Shown: positions 18,516 to 25,947 of the stretch, piece by piece
Layout: each line of letters starts with the position of its first letter
Position numbering within the stretch: position 1 is the stretch's first letter
Assembly (NCBI GenBank): GCA_009833045.1
Contig: WUUP01000009.1
Coordinates: 1 to 64,000, forward strand
Direction of reading: 5' to 3'
Source of the DNA: Saprospirales bacterium GYS_P2D
Lineage (GTDB): Bacteria > Bacteroidota > Bacteroidia > Chitinophagales > Saprospiraceae
DNA length: 64,000 nt
Position numbers and translations under genes: made by a program
Notes under the pieces: model-generated
Databases searched by the model: none
Seen by the model: the letters and a program-made list of their open reading frames with translations, nothing else
What the model was told of the DNA's origin: nothing

Positions 18516-19011
18516 AGCTATAGTTTTTCTTTAGATGTCGCTGGACATATACTCGCTGTCGAGATACTATGACTCGTAGATGCTCAACAGTCAGATCCGT
18601 GACAGCTGCTATCTCCGCATAGCTCATCCCATCGAGATCACGCATGAGCAGGACCTCTTTGTGCTCCAGCTTACTGCTCTCGAGTATGCGCTCTATGAGC
18701 TCTGACAGCTCTCTTAGCACCAGACGCTCATGTCCAGTATCCCCAGAGGCGATGTCATGTGCACTATCCAGATCGACCAGTCTCACTGGTCGTTTTTTGA
18801 GTAGATCCAGACAGTGATTTCTCGCAGCGACGAATACCAAACCCGTAACATTGGGATGCGCAGATAGTATTTTTCGTTTTTGCCACAGCTTGATCATTAT
18901 CTCTTGGATAGCATCCTCCGCATCTCGCTCACTACCCAGCATCCTGACCATCATCGGATAGATGCGCTCTGAGAGTGAGAAGATTTGTGATCTGAATGCT
19001 TTTTTGTCCAT
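18505..19011 (-). CDS. ECF-type RNA polymerase sigma factor
   Basis: A 168-residue ECF sigma factor. Region 2 (about 10-80) has DAEDAIQEIMIKLWQKR, the DAED.Q signature for core binding and -10 recognition. Region 4 (about 105-160) ends in the helix-turn-helix GMSYAEIAAVTDLTVEHLRV. It is the first gene of a three-gene minus-strand operon (sigma, one-TM protein, tandem-plug protein). Confidence 0.92.
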   Translation of the reverse strand: MDKKAFRSQIFSLSERIYPMMVRMLGSERDAEDAIQEIMIKLWQKRKILSAHPNVTGLVFVAARNHCLDLLKKRPVRLVDLDSAHDIASGDTGHERLVLRELSELIERILESSKLEHKEVLLMRDLDGMSYAEIAAVTDLTVEHLRVIVSRQRVYVQRHLKKNYSYEG

Positions 19012-19072
19012 CGTATATCATAAGTACGATATCGGAAGCTCATTCATAACAGTCGGATTAAAATTTCTCCTC

Positions 19073-19105
19073 AAAAAAAGAGGATCTACCAAATGGCAGA
19101 TCCTC
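19073..19105 (-). terminator. Terminator after the cyclophilin gene
   Basis: Read on the minus strand, an 8-bp perfect stem (19098-19105 with 19080-19087) is followed by seven T residues (19073-19079). It lies about 80 bp after the cyclophilin stop and insulates the downstream sigma operon. Confidence 0.88.
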
Positions 19106-19186
19106 CGAGCTAAGTCTTGTATATCAGACCAGCAGTCTGAGATCGATTTTCGGGATGACCTCAGATTTTCTTTTCTTGACTATTTA

Positions 19187-19618
19187 TTAGTCATTGATGA
19201 TGACCTCGAGGATTTTATCTCCTGCTCTGATATCATCGATCACATCGAGACCTTCCGTCACTTTGCCAAAGCATGTGTGATTTCTATCCAGATGAGATGT
19301 ATTATTACGACTGTGACAGATGAAAAATTGTGACCCACCTGTATTTCGTCCAGCATGTGCCATAGAGAGTACTCCTCTCTCGTGATACTGATTATCTCCT
19401 TCGAGCTCACAGTCTATAGTATAGCCTGGGCCACCTGCTCCTGTACCATTTGGGCATCCACCTTGAATAACGAAATCCGGGATCACTCTGTGAAAATTCA
19501 AACCGTTGTAAAAGCCTTTCTTAGCAAGATCAGTGAAGTTTTTCACCGTATTAGGAGCATCTGCAGTGTAGAATTCCACTTTCATTACTCCTTTCTCTGT
19601 ATGTATTTCTCCTGTCAT
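19187..19618 (-). CDS. Cyclophilin-type peptidyl-prolyl cis-trans isomerase
   Basis: A 143-residue single-domain cyclophilin. Active-site sequence [13 protein letters not shown] carries the catalytic arginine; GSQFFICH and the final [15 protein letters not shown] complete the pocket. No signal peptide is present with the chosen ATG at 19618 ([10 protein letters not shown]), so it is cytosolic. The frame can be extended to 19699, but that adds 27 residues not seen in cyclophilins and would overlap the upstream gene. Confidence 0.93.
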   Translation of the reverse strand: MTGEIHTEKGVMKVEFYTADAPNTVKNFTDLAKKGFYNGLNFHRVIPDFVIQGGCPNGTGAGGPGYTIDCELEGDNQYHERGVLSMAHAGRNTGGSQFFICHSRNNTSHLDRNHTCFGKVTEGLDVIDDIRAGDKILEVIIND

Positions 19619-19695
19619 GATATCATTTTTGATTTTGGATCTGCGAAGTAACAATAAATCTGGTGATATGTGCAACTTTGGATAGTAGGCAATGA

Positions 19696-20079
19696 TCAAT
19701 AGGCCTTACCATGCCGATGCGCTCGAGTTTTATTGTACTCGAGCTTAGCTCGGATATACCACTCCAGATCGATATTATATGCGGCAGATAGATCCATGAT
19801 GCGTATCATCGTATCGGCCAACTCATCTGGAAAGGTATTCTTGACATTCTCTCTGAACCATGGTGAATAGTCAGGAGTACCCTTCTTATTTTGATATTCA
19901 GCCTTCACTTCTTCAGCTATATTGAGACTACCTCCTGATCGATGAGCCTCGAGCGCCTCCGACAGCTCCGATACACACAGCATCAATAGCTCTCCTATAT
20001 TGCGCTCCTCTTTTTGCTCCCAAAATCCTTTGTCTACATTCACCTGATGTATTTCTTTAGCTATCTCATTGATATTCAT
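19696..20079 (-). CDS. MazG-like nucleotide pyrophosphohydrolase
   Basis: A 127-residue all-alpha NTP-PPase. The metal-binding acidic motifs are [12 protein letters not shown] (helix 2) and [15 protein letters not shown] (helix 3), an ExxE...ExxD arrangement. Family members hydrolyse non-canonical or excess nucleoside triphosphates to monophosphates. It precedes the cyclophilin gene by 77 bp on the same strand and may share its promoter. Confidence 0.85.
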   Translation of the reverse strand: MNINEIAKEIHQVNVDKGFWEQKEERNIGELLMLCVSELSEALEAHRSGGSLNIAEEVKAEYQNKKGTPDYSPWFRENVKNTFPDELADTMIRIMDLSAAYNIDLEWYIRAKLEYNKTRAHRHGKAY

Positions 20080-20192
20080 ATCTGCTGCTTTATGACAGCA
20101 TATATAGGCTTTTCTGGGACATATTTCTAAATCTTAAATGGGAATTAGTGCATTAACTTTATCTTACAGTAGGCCAAAAAAATTAATCAACT

Positions 20193-22028
20193 ATGAAATC
20201 CAGCTTCCCTTTCTTCGTCCTTAGTCTCTCTTTACTTTTTTCTCCATTTTTCGGCATCAGCCAAGATCGTCTCAAAAACATCGAAAAAGATATAGAACGA
20301 ATCCTCGAGGCTACTAAGGCGCCAGGCGTCGCTGTAGCAGTCGTAAATAGAGATCAGACTATATATGCTCAAGGCTTTGGCCTCAGAGATGTAGAAAACA
20401 ATGTACCTATGGACGAAAACACACTCTTAGCAATCGGATCAAGCACCAAAGCGTTTACCTGTGCAGTGTTAGGGCAGCTCAGGGATGAGGGAGAGCTGAG
20501 CTTTGATGATAGTCCTCGAGACTACGTCCTTGATCTCAGTTTTTATAATGATGAGCTCAATAACAATATCATCATCCAAGATCTGATGAGTCATCGCACA
20601 GGTATCCCAAGGCATGACTACTCGTGGTATTTATTCCCCACCGATGATCGGGATAGCCTCCTCCATCGCATCGAGCATCATGAGCCATTCACAGGGCTTC
20701 GCCAGCAGTGGTACTACAATAACTTCATGTATCTCACTCAGGGCGTCATAACAGAACGGATCACTGGCAAATCGTGGGAGGATAATATACGAGAGCGATT
20801 TTTCGCACCGCTCGATATGACCAGATCAAATCTCTCTATCGATGAGCTCGAAAAAGAGTCTAACAAAGCTATCGGATACGAACTCCATCAGGATAGTATC
20901 GTCAGAGCGATGGACTACTACCATATAGCTGCCATGGCGCCAGCCGGTAGTATCAATAGCAGCGTATCCGAGATGGCTAACTGGCTAAAGGTATGGATCA
21001 ATGGTGGCAAGCTAAGGGAAAAACAAATCCTGCCAGAATCATACATCACAGAAGCGATGAGCTCGCATGCCGTCATCACGGGAGCACTACCTGACATGAC
21101 ACATCCCGACATGTATCTGTCCAACTATGGATATGGATGGATGATCAATTCCTATCGAGGGCACTATCGAGTAGAGCATGGTGGCAATATAGATGGATTT
21201 TCAGCAAGTGTGGCTTTCTACCCTACTGATAGTATCGGCATCGTAGTCCTGACTAATCAAAACGGCTCTGCGGTCCCTTCGCTGGTGCGAAATGCTATAG
21301 CAGATAAAATACTGGAAGAAGAATATATAGACTGGGCAGCATACTACCTTGATCAACAAGGTGAAGATGAGGAGGAGAACAGTGCTGATGAAGATGAGGA
21401 CGACTCTACAGAGGAGGAAAACGCAGCTACACCACTGCTCATCACTACGCCGTCACATCCTATCGCTGACTATACAGGTAGCTATCATCACCCTGGATAT
21501 GGTAGATTCACCATCAGTGCTCATGAAGACTCTTTATTTGCCCGTTTTAAACTCATGAAGTTCTACCTCAAGCATGAGCATTATGACATATTTGAGCCGC
21601 TACAGGTATCCGAAGACTACGGCATTGACACTACAGACAGTAGTCCACTCAGATTCAACTTTACGACTAATGATGCTGGAGAAATAGCCTCTGTCAAACT
21701 AAGAATCGAGCCAGCACTCGATCATCCCATCGAGTTCAAACATGAACCCGAAGTCGTAGAACTCGAACTGTCAGAAATCCAGATCTATGAGGGCGAATAT
21801 GAAATAGCAGGTGCTACTATCAAGGTATACACTAAAGCAGATGGTGAGCTCTATCTATTCGTGCCAGGACAGCCCGAGTATCAGCTATTAGCGTCAGGAG
21901 ATGACCTGTTCATTTTCAAAGACTTAGATGGATTCAAAGCATCTTTTAATAAGTCAGCGGAGGGTACTGTCACAGAGTTAGTCCTTCATCAGCCTAATGG
22001 AACTTTTACGGCGAAAAGGAAGGGGTAG
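20193..22028 (+). CDS. Class C beta-lactamase-fold serine hydrolase
   Basis: A 611-residue exported serine hydrolase. After the signal peptide (1-23) comes the beta-lactamase/esterase domain (about 25-370): nucleophile Ser83 in SSTK, the YxN-type element at WYYNNFMY (Tyr175-Asn177) and the third motif at VEHGGNIDGF (His329). A Glu/Asp-rich linker (about 387-410) separates a C-terminal DUF3471-like lipocalin-type beta domain (about 420-610). Family members are D-aminopeptidases, esterases or peptidoglycan-related hydrolases; substrate unknown. Monocistronic by position. Confidence 0.9.
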   Translation: MKSSFPFFVLSLSLLFSPFFGISQDRLKNIEKDIERILEATKAPGVAVAVVNRDQTIYAQGFGLRDVENNVPMDENTLLAIGSSTKAFTCAVLGQLRDEGELSFDDSPRDYVLDLSFYNDELNNNIIIQDLMSHRTGIPRHDYSWYLFPTDDRDSLLHRIEHHEPFTGLRQQWYYNNFMYLTQGVITERITGKSWEDNIRERFFAPLDMTRSNLSIDELEKESNKAIGYELHQDSIVRAMDYYHIAAMAPAGSINSSVSEMANWLKVWINGGKLREKQILPESYITEAMSSHAVITGALPDMTHPDMYLSNYGYGWMINSYRGHYRVEHGGNIDGFSASVAFYPTDSIGIVVLTNQNGSAVPSLVRNAIADKILEEEYIDWAAYYLDQQGEDEEENSADEDEDDSTEEENAATPLLITTPSHPIADYTGSYHHPGYGRFTISAHEDSLFARFKLMKFYLKHEHYDIFEPLQVSEDYGIDTTDSSPLRFNFTTNDAGEIASVKLRIEPALDHPIEFKHEPEVVELELSEIQIYEGEYEIAGATIKVYTKADGELYLFVPGQPEYQLLASGDDLFIFKDLDGFKASFNKSAEGTVTELVLHQPNGTFTAKRKG

Positions 22029-22088
22029 AATAAATGCAGATTGTATATGTGGGAATGATCTGATGTAAACGAGTTATTACTAGGCAAA

Positions 22089-22646
22089 ATGAAAGAAGTA
22101 ACTAAAATAAAAATTGGGAATTCAACAGCAATCATTTCCTTTTTAATAGGCACTGCAATATTCCTTAGTTATGTGATTAGTGAAAACGATTCACTATTTC
22201 TCATAGGATATATCTATTTAATAGCTGCAATTTTAGTAAACATCTATGTACTATGTTGGCTACTTCTTCAATCCTCGGATGACAATGCCATCAAGAAAGG
22301 ACTCAATAGAAGCAAAATTTTCATAGTTGCAAATATCCCAATTGCAATAGGCTATTTTTTTACCATAGTGTACTTGCTAAGTTATCTACGAATAACATTT
22401 GTGAATAGCACAGGTGAAACAATCACAAACGTTCGAATTATTGGCTGTGATAATAAAAATATCAGCCAATTAAGAACTGATCAAAAAGAAACCAAATGGA
22501 TAGGTATTAATGGTGACTGTTCTGTTGACATCAAATACTTCATAAATGGCGAAGAGAACCAAGAAACTGTAGTTGGATATGCTTCAGGTCCAATGGGACA
22601 ACGACTCATATATGAAATAGGCAGTAATGTTGAGGCAATACAATAA
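22089..22646 (+). CDS. Small membrane protein of unknown family
   Basis: A 185-residue protein with three clear transmembrane helices (about 12-31, 36-60, 76-101) and a soluble C-terminal beta-type domain (105-185) with two cysteines (Cys115, Cys135; short motifs IIGCDNK and INGDCSVDI). I do not recognise it. It is visibly richer in AT than the preceding hydrolase gene and opens the AT-rich accessory stretch that contains the NACHT gene. Confidence 0.75.
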   Translation: MKEVTKIKIGNSTAIISFLIGTAIFLSYVISENDSLFLIGYIYLIAAILVNIYVLCWLLLQSSDDNAIKKGLNRSKIFIVANIPIAIGYFFTIVYLLSYLRITFVNSTGETITNVRIIGCDNKNISQLRTDQKETKWIGINGDCSVDIKYFINGEENQETVVGYASGPMGQRLIYEIGSNVEAIQ

Positions 22647-22820
22647 GGAGAGAATCCATAGTAGAATACCATCATTAAGTAGTTACTACTTTAGGATAAA
22701 GCTATCACCACTCCATATCGAATTTGAGAACAGATACCGTTCGGCCCTTCATAAAAGATATGTCGTTCATGCTGCTAAACGCCAGCACGACGCAAAGACA
22801 AACCATTCGTCTACCCCACT

Positions 22821-22940
22821 CTACCCCATCCTCACAGGCTCCTTCAGTTCCTCCAGGGTCATGGCAGGGACTTTATTGGCTCGTAGATCGTCTTGATAGT
22901 TAGAGATGAGCTGTAGGACGATGTCAGCGATGATGAACTC
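22821..22940 (-). pseudogene. Gene remnant, C-terminal tail of unknown protein
   Basis: About 40 codons read cleanly to a stop, with a natural-looking amphipathic sequence (EFIIADIVLQLISNY ... VPAMTLEELKEPVRMG). No start codon; the frame is closed just upstream. Protein family not recognised. It overlaps head-on with the plus-strand remnant, so this looks like a rearranged junction. Confidence 0.4.
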
Positions 22941-23065
22941 GTATCCTACTCATACGAGCTGAAATAGAGACTATGCGTCAGGAGCTCACGAAGCGCAAAA
23001 ATGAGGTGCTATATAAAGCTAAATGGGATGGTACGAGAGTGAGGGAGCTGTCAGTGAATGAGTAA
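22937..23065 (+). pseudogene. Gene remnant, C-terminal tail of unknown protein
   Basis: A short plus-strand frame ends in a helical, charged tail (AEIETMRQELTKRKNEVLYK, then AKWDGTRVRELSVNE and stop). It has no plausible start. Family unknown. Together with the minus-strand remnant it suggests deletion or insertion events beside the NACHT gene. Confidence 0.4.
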
Positions 23066-23191
23066 ATCTACTTGTTTTTACTTTATCCTTTTTGATACCG
23101 TCTTTATACTACCTATCTTTCGTGTGAATCAATCCCATGAAGGGTGTGAAAAGTAGATCAAGAACACCGGTTTTGATCTGATATATACGAG

Positions 23192-23200
23192 TTGTGTGAA
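23192..23200. repeat. Left 9-bp inverted repeat bracketing the NACHT gene
   Basis: TTGTGTGAA, 15 bp before the NACHT start. Its exact reverse complement TTCACACAA lies at 25088-25096, directly after the stop codon. The core GTGTGAA also occurs at 23122-23128 and 23144-23150. Confidence 0.6.
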
Positions 23201-23215
23201 ATAAAATAAAAAATC

Positions 23216-25087
23216 ATGAATGAAATAATAATGAAAGTATTAGTAGAGTCATTTATAAAGGCTGTATTTGATGAAATAAAATCATTACTATCTGATATTT
23301 CAGATGTAAGCAGTGATGAATTAAAACAATACTTCAATGGATACCTAAAAAATTATTTAAAGAAGAAAAAAGATAATTACTCAAAGATTAAAACACTATT
23401 AAGAGGAAATACTCCAACCGATTTTTATGAAGTTTATTATCCTCTCAAAATTTCATTTGACAAGGAAGAGCATTTTACATGTGAAATCGAAAAAATATTT
23501 AAAGATTACAATTCCATTACTTTAATAGGTGGCGCAGGAAGTGGTAAAAGTACAATTGTAAAGCATTTATTCTTATCTGCACTAGAAAGAAAAAAAGAAA
23601 TTCCTATTCTTATTGAATTACGACAGCTAAATATCGAAAAAAAACCTTTTGAAATTTTAGTTAAAAACACTTTAAAGTTCAATAATTTAACCGTTAATGA
23701 AAGAATTTTAGAAAGACTTCTTAGGAAAGGTAAATTTATTTTTTTCTTAGATGGTTATGATGAATTAAGTTCTGATTTAATTGAGGAAGTTACAATAGGA
23801 ATCTCAAAGTTTCAAAACGAATATTCAGCAAATAAATTCTTATTAACTTCTAGACCATATTCAAGCGCAGAAGGACTCCCAGGATTCTACAATTGTACTT
23901 TAAACAATTTATCTTTTGATAATGGAGACGTAGAAGGATTTATACAAAAGCAGTTAGGCATAAACACTGAAATATCTCGGCGAATCATCGAATCAGTGAC
24001 TGAGAATAAAGAAGGGTATTTATCATCTTTCATGAAAAACCCATTATTGCTTTCTCTCTATATGCTCACATTTCAATATAATGCCGACATACCAAAGCAA
24101 AAGCATTTGTTTTATCGAAGAGTAATTGATGTACTTTTTTCTGAACATGACAGCAAAAGTAAAATGGGGTATGTTCGAGAAAAAAAATCAGGTTTATCTC
24201 AATTTGACTTTGAAGAAATTATGCAAATATTTTCATATTTAACTTATTTCAACGAAGTGATTTCTTTTACAAAAGATAAAGCCATTCAAATATTCAAAAC
24301 TATAAAAGAAAAGACAAAGACAATTGAATTTAATCCTTCCTATTTAATTTCAGATTTAAAGCTAGCTGTATCTTTATGGATTGAGGATGACGGTTTAATG
24401 TCATTTTCCCATAGATCTATTCAAGAGTATTATGCTGCTCTTTTTATTTCAAATTTGGATTCTGAAAATAAGCCTATGCTCTACAAAAAGTTAGTTGAAA
24501 AAATAACAGACTTTGGAGAATTAAATTCTATTTACAACTTCATGACACTTCTTGAAGAAATGGATACTTTATATTTTTATAAGCATTATAAAATCATACT
24601 CATAAATGAGGCTATTGAAAAATTAGACAAAGAAGATGATCTATACACAGGAGTTATAAAATATATTTGTAGTGGTGTGTCTTATCCCTCTAATTTCGGT
24701 GGTGAAAAATTTTATGATAATAAATTACTACCAAACATGAATAATGATTTATATCATAGGCTATACCTTTATCCTGACTTAATGCCAAGCTTAATTCAAC
24801 ATATCATGTGCGATAACAGAGTCAAGAAATTGAAAATAAACGAAATAAACAAAAAATACATTACTAGTCCAGGTAAATATAAGTTTGGCTATGCTGAAGA
24901 TAGAGAAGGAATTGATATTTCTTTTGTAGACAATATACCTCAAAACGTTAAAGAACTAATCCTTACGAAGGATTTCAAATCTGAGTGTAAAAAATTTAGA
25001 AGACACTTAAAAGATATTAAATTAAAAACAGAAAAATACATATCTGATAAACATGACAATGATCTCACTTTACTTGAAATGATATAA
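23216..25087 (+). CDS. NACHT-domain STAND NTPase (bacterial NLR-like)
   Basis: A 623-residue protein with an N-terminal helical region (1-95), a NACHT NTPase domain (about 98-290) and a helical C-terminal part. Walker A is GGAGSGKST (Lys111), Walker B is FFLDGYDEL (Asp179, Asp182, Glu183) and the sensor is LLTSRP (211-214). MSFSHRSIQEYYAALFIS is the winged-helix-type end of NACHT modules. No known effector domain or long repeat sensor is visible. Bacterial NACHT proteins include anti-phage NLR relatives, so a defence role is plausible but inferred. The gene is strikingly rich in AAA, ATT and AAT codons compared with its neighbours and lies between mobile-element remnants, consistent with horizontal acquisition. 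Confidence 0.9.
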   Translation: MNEIIMKVLVESFIKAVFDEIKSLLSDISDVSSDELKQYFNGYLKNYLKKKKDNYSKIKTLLRGNTPTDFYEVYYPLKISFDKEEHFTCEIEKIFKDYNSITLIGGAGSGKSTIVKHLFLSALERKKEIPILIELRQLNIEKKPFEILVKNTLKFNNLTVNERILERLLRKGKFIFFLDGYDELSSDLIEEVTIGISKFQNEYSANKFLLTSRPYSSAEGLPGFYNCTLNNLSFDNGDVEGFIQKQLGINTEISRRIIESVTENKEGYLSSFMKNPLLLSLYMLTFQYNADIPKQKHLFYRRVIDVLFSEHDSKSKMGYVREKKSGLSQFDFEEIMQIFSYLTYFNEVISFTKDKAIQIFKTIKEKTKTIEFNPSYLISDLKLAVSLWIEDDGLMSFSHRSIQEYYAALFISNLDSENKPMLYKKLVEKITDFGELNSIYNFMTLLEEMDTLYFYKHYKIILINEAIEKLDKEDDLYTGVIKYICSGVSYPSNFGGEKFYDNKLLPNMNNDLYHRLYLYPDLMPSLIQHIMCDNRVKKLKINEINKKYITSPGKYKFGYAEDREGIDISFVDNIPQNVKELILTKDFKSECKKFRRHLKDIKLKTEKYISDKHDNDLTLLEMI

Positions 25088-25096
25088 TTCACACAA
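25088..25096. repeat. Right 9-bp inverted repeat bracketing the NACHT gene
   Basis: TTCACACAA, starting at the first base after the NACHT stop codon; perfect inverse of 23192-23200. Too far apart to be a terminator hairpin; it could be a terminal repeat, a regulator site or chance. Confidence 0.55.
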
Positions 25097-25150
25097 TCGA
25101 ATTTCTACGTTAAACCAAGTAATAAATAGGAAAAATCATAATACATAAGC

Positions 25151-25339
25151 TTATTGTAAAACGACATAAGGGGACTGCCTTTTCACCACTGCGAAGACCC
25201 TCTGGATGAGTTTATTTTTAATGTTGTTCATTATGAGGCCCTTTGCTTTACCTTCTGTTAATTTTGACTGTCTATACCGTCCAAGCTGGGGGTCATATTT
25301 CACTGCCATAGGGTGATTAATCAGGAAAAGAACAGAGGA
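25151..25339 (-). pseudogene. IS110-family transposase remnant (C-terminus)
   Basis: Read on the minus strand, about 62 codons form the end of an IS110/IS116-type transposase: SSVLFLINHPMAVKYD, then KLTEGKAKGLIMNNIKNKLI and QRVFAVVKRQSPYVVL, then stop. This is the conserved tail after the serine-containing Tnp domain (the .EGK.K....NN.K.KL..R.FAV..RQ.PYV pattern). The frame is closed immediately upstream by a TAG, so the rest of the transposase is gone. Assignment is from motif memory. Confidence 0.7.
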
Positions 25340-25502
25340 CTAATTCGATTAATAAGCATTCAAACTTAGAGTAGACGATAGTTCACCTCTGATCCGTATA
25401 TTATTAACATCTTTCTATGATCAGAACAAAAGATAAATACCAAATAGAAAATACATATGATACTCATCTCTATGTATGTGATTTCTCTCTATTACAAAAC
25501 TA

Positions 25503-25640
25503 TAGGAGTAGACGGCCGTGAGCATTAAAGCCCACGGTACGCCTCTCCCTCCACCGTACGTACGGGAGCTACGCACTTCTCTTCGACACAAAGACCGTTC
25601 TGGGGTCTTTGTTCTCGTTCACCTATTCGGCGGTTCATCA
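25503..25640 (-). ncRNA. Group II intron 3' end (domains V-VI), degenerate
   Basis: On the minus strand the maturase stop runs into a domain V-like structure: 5' arm GAACCGCCG (ending near 25632) and 3' arm CGTACGTACGGTGG (about 25550-25563), as in bacterial group II introns. A domain VI-like hairpin follows (25516-25523 with 25530-25537, six-nt loop) and the sequence ends CTACTCCTAT near 25503, close to the usual intron end. The domain V tip, normally a tetraloop, is replaced by about 50 nt containing a perfect 8-bp hairpin (25589-25596 with 25604-25611). The 5' part of the intron is missing. Confidence 0.65.
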
Positions 25641-25904
25641 GATCAAAGTTTTGATTTGGGAGTAATACTCTAACATCGAGGTAAAGCCTCTACGTCTTAG
25701 CACCAAGATACGCAGAGTCGTTCCTAATATGGGGCTTTGGGCTACTGCCCATCCGCCCATCCGTGTCCGGCTCCATGCATAGGCTTGACGGTGTGGTACG
25801 CCCAGTTTGATCAGATTCCTTCTCTTTCGGTCAGGCTTCTTCCAGTCGTGCCAAATAGTGCCAAGCATTCTTAGGATCACAACAATTTCACATAGCCTTG
25901 TCAT
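25638..25904 (-). pseudogene. Group II intron reverse transcriptase/maturase, C-terminal remnant
   Basis: The open frame encodes the last ~88 residues of an intron-encoded maturase: IWHDWKKPDRKRRNLIKLGV, AYAWSRTRMGGWAVAQSPIL and RRRGFTSMLEYYSQI are the family's diagnostic C-terminal blocks. The reverse transcriptase domains and the 5' intron half are absent; the frame loses similarity near 25880 and is closed by a stop. Its TGA forms the first bases of domain V, the normal layout. The DUF3179 gene begins only 43 bp beyond, so the intron has been cut away by a deletion. Confidence 0.8.
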
Positions 25905-25947
25905 CTGATAGACATCAGATATCTACAGAGCAGCCTATATTGTGGCG

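Larger units (their letters stand above)
22647..23215. other. 569-bp intergenic region with decayed gene fragments
   Basis: No intact gene. Two short stretches of convincing coding sequence in opposite orientations (22821-22940 minus, 22937-23065 plus) look like truncated gene tails and are listed separately. The last ~150 bp before the NACHT gene is AT-rich and carries three copies of GTGTGAA (23122, 23144, 23194), a possible regulatory region. Confidence 0.55.

Noticed and set aside
22740-22810. Possible integron attC-like palindrome (GCTGCTAAACGCCAGC region)
   Set aside because: The core sites GTTRRRY/RYYYAAC are not present in proper order, and no integrase or cassette array is nearby.
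22627-22896. 89-codon plus-strand frame after the small membrane protein
   Set aside because: It overlaps the end of the 22089-22646 gene, has low-complexity unprotein-like sequence, and the opposite strand carries the better coding signal at 22821-22940.
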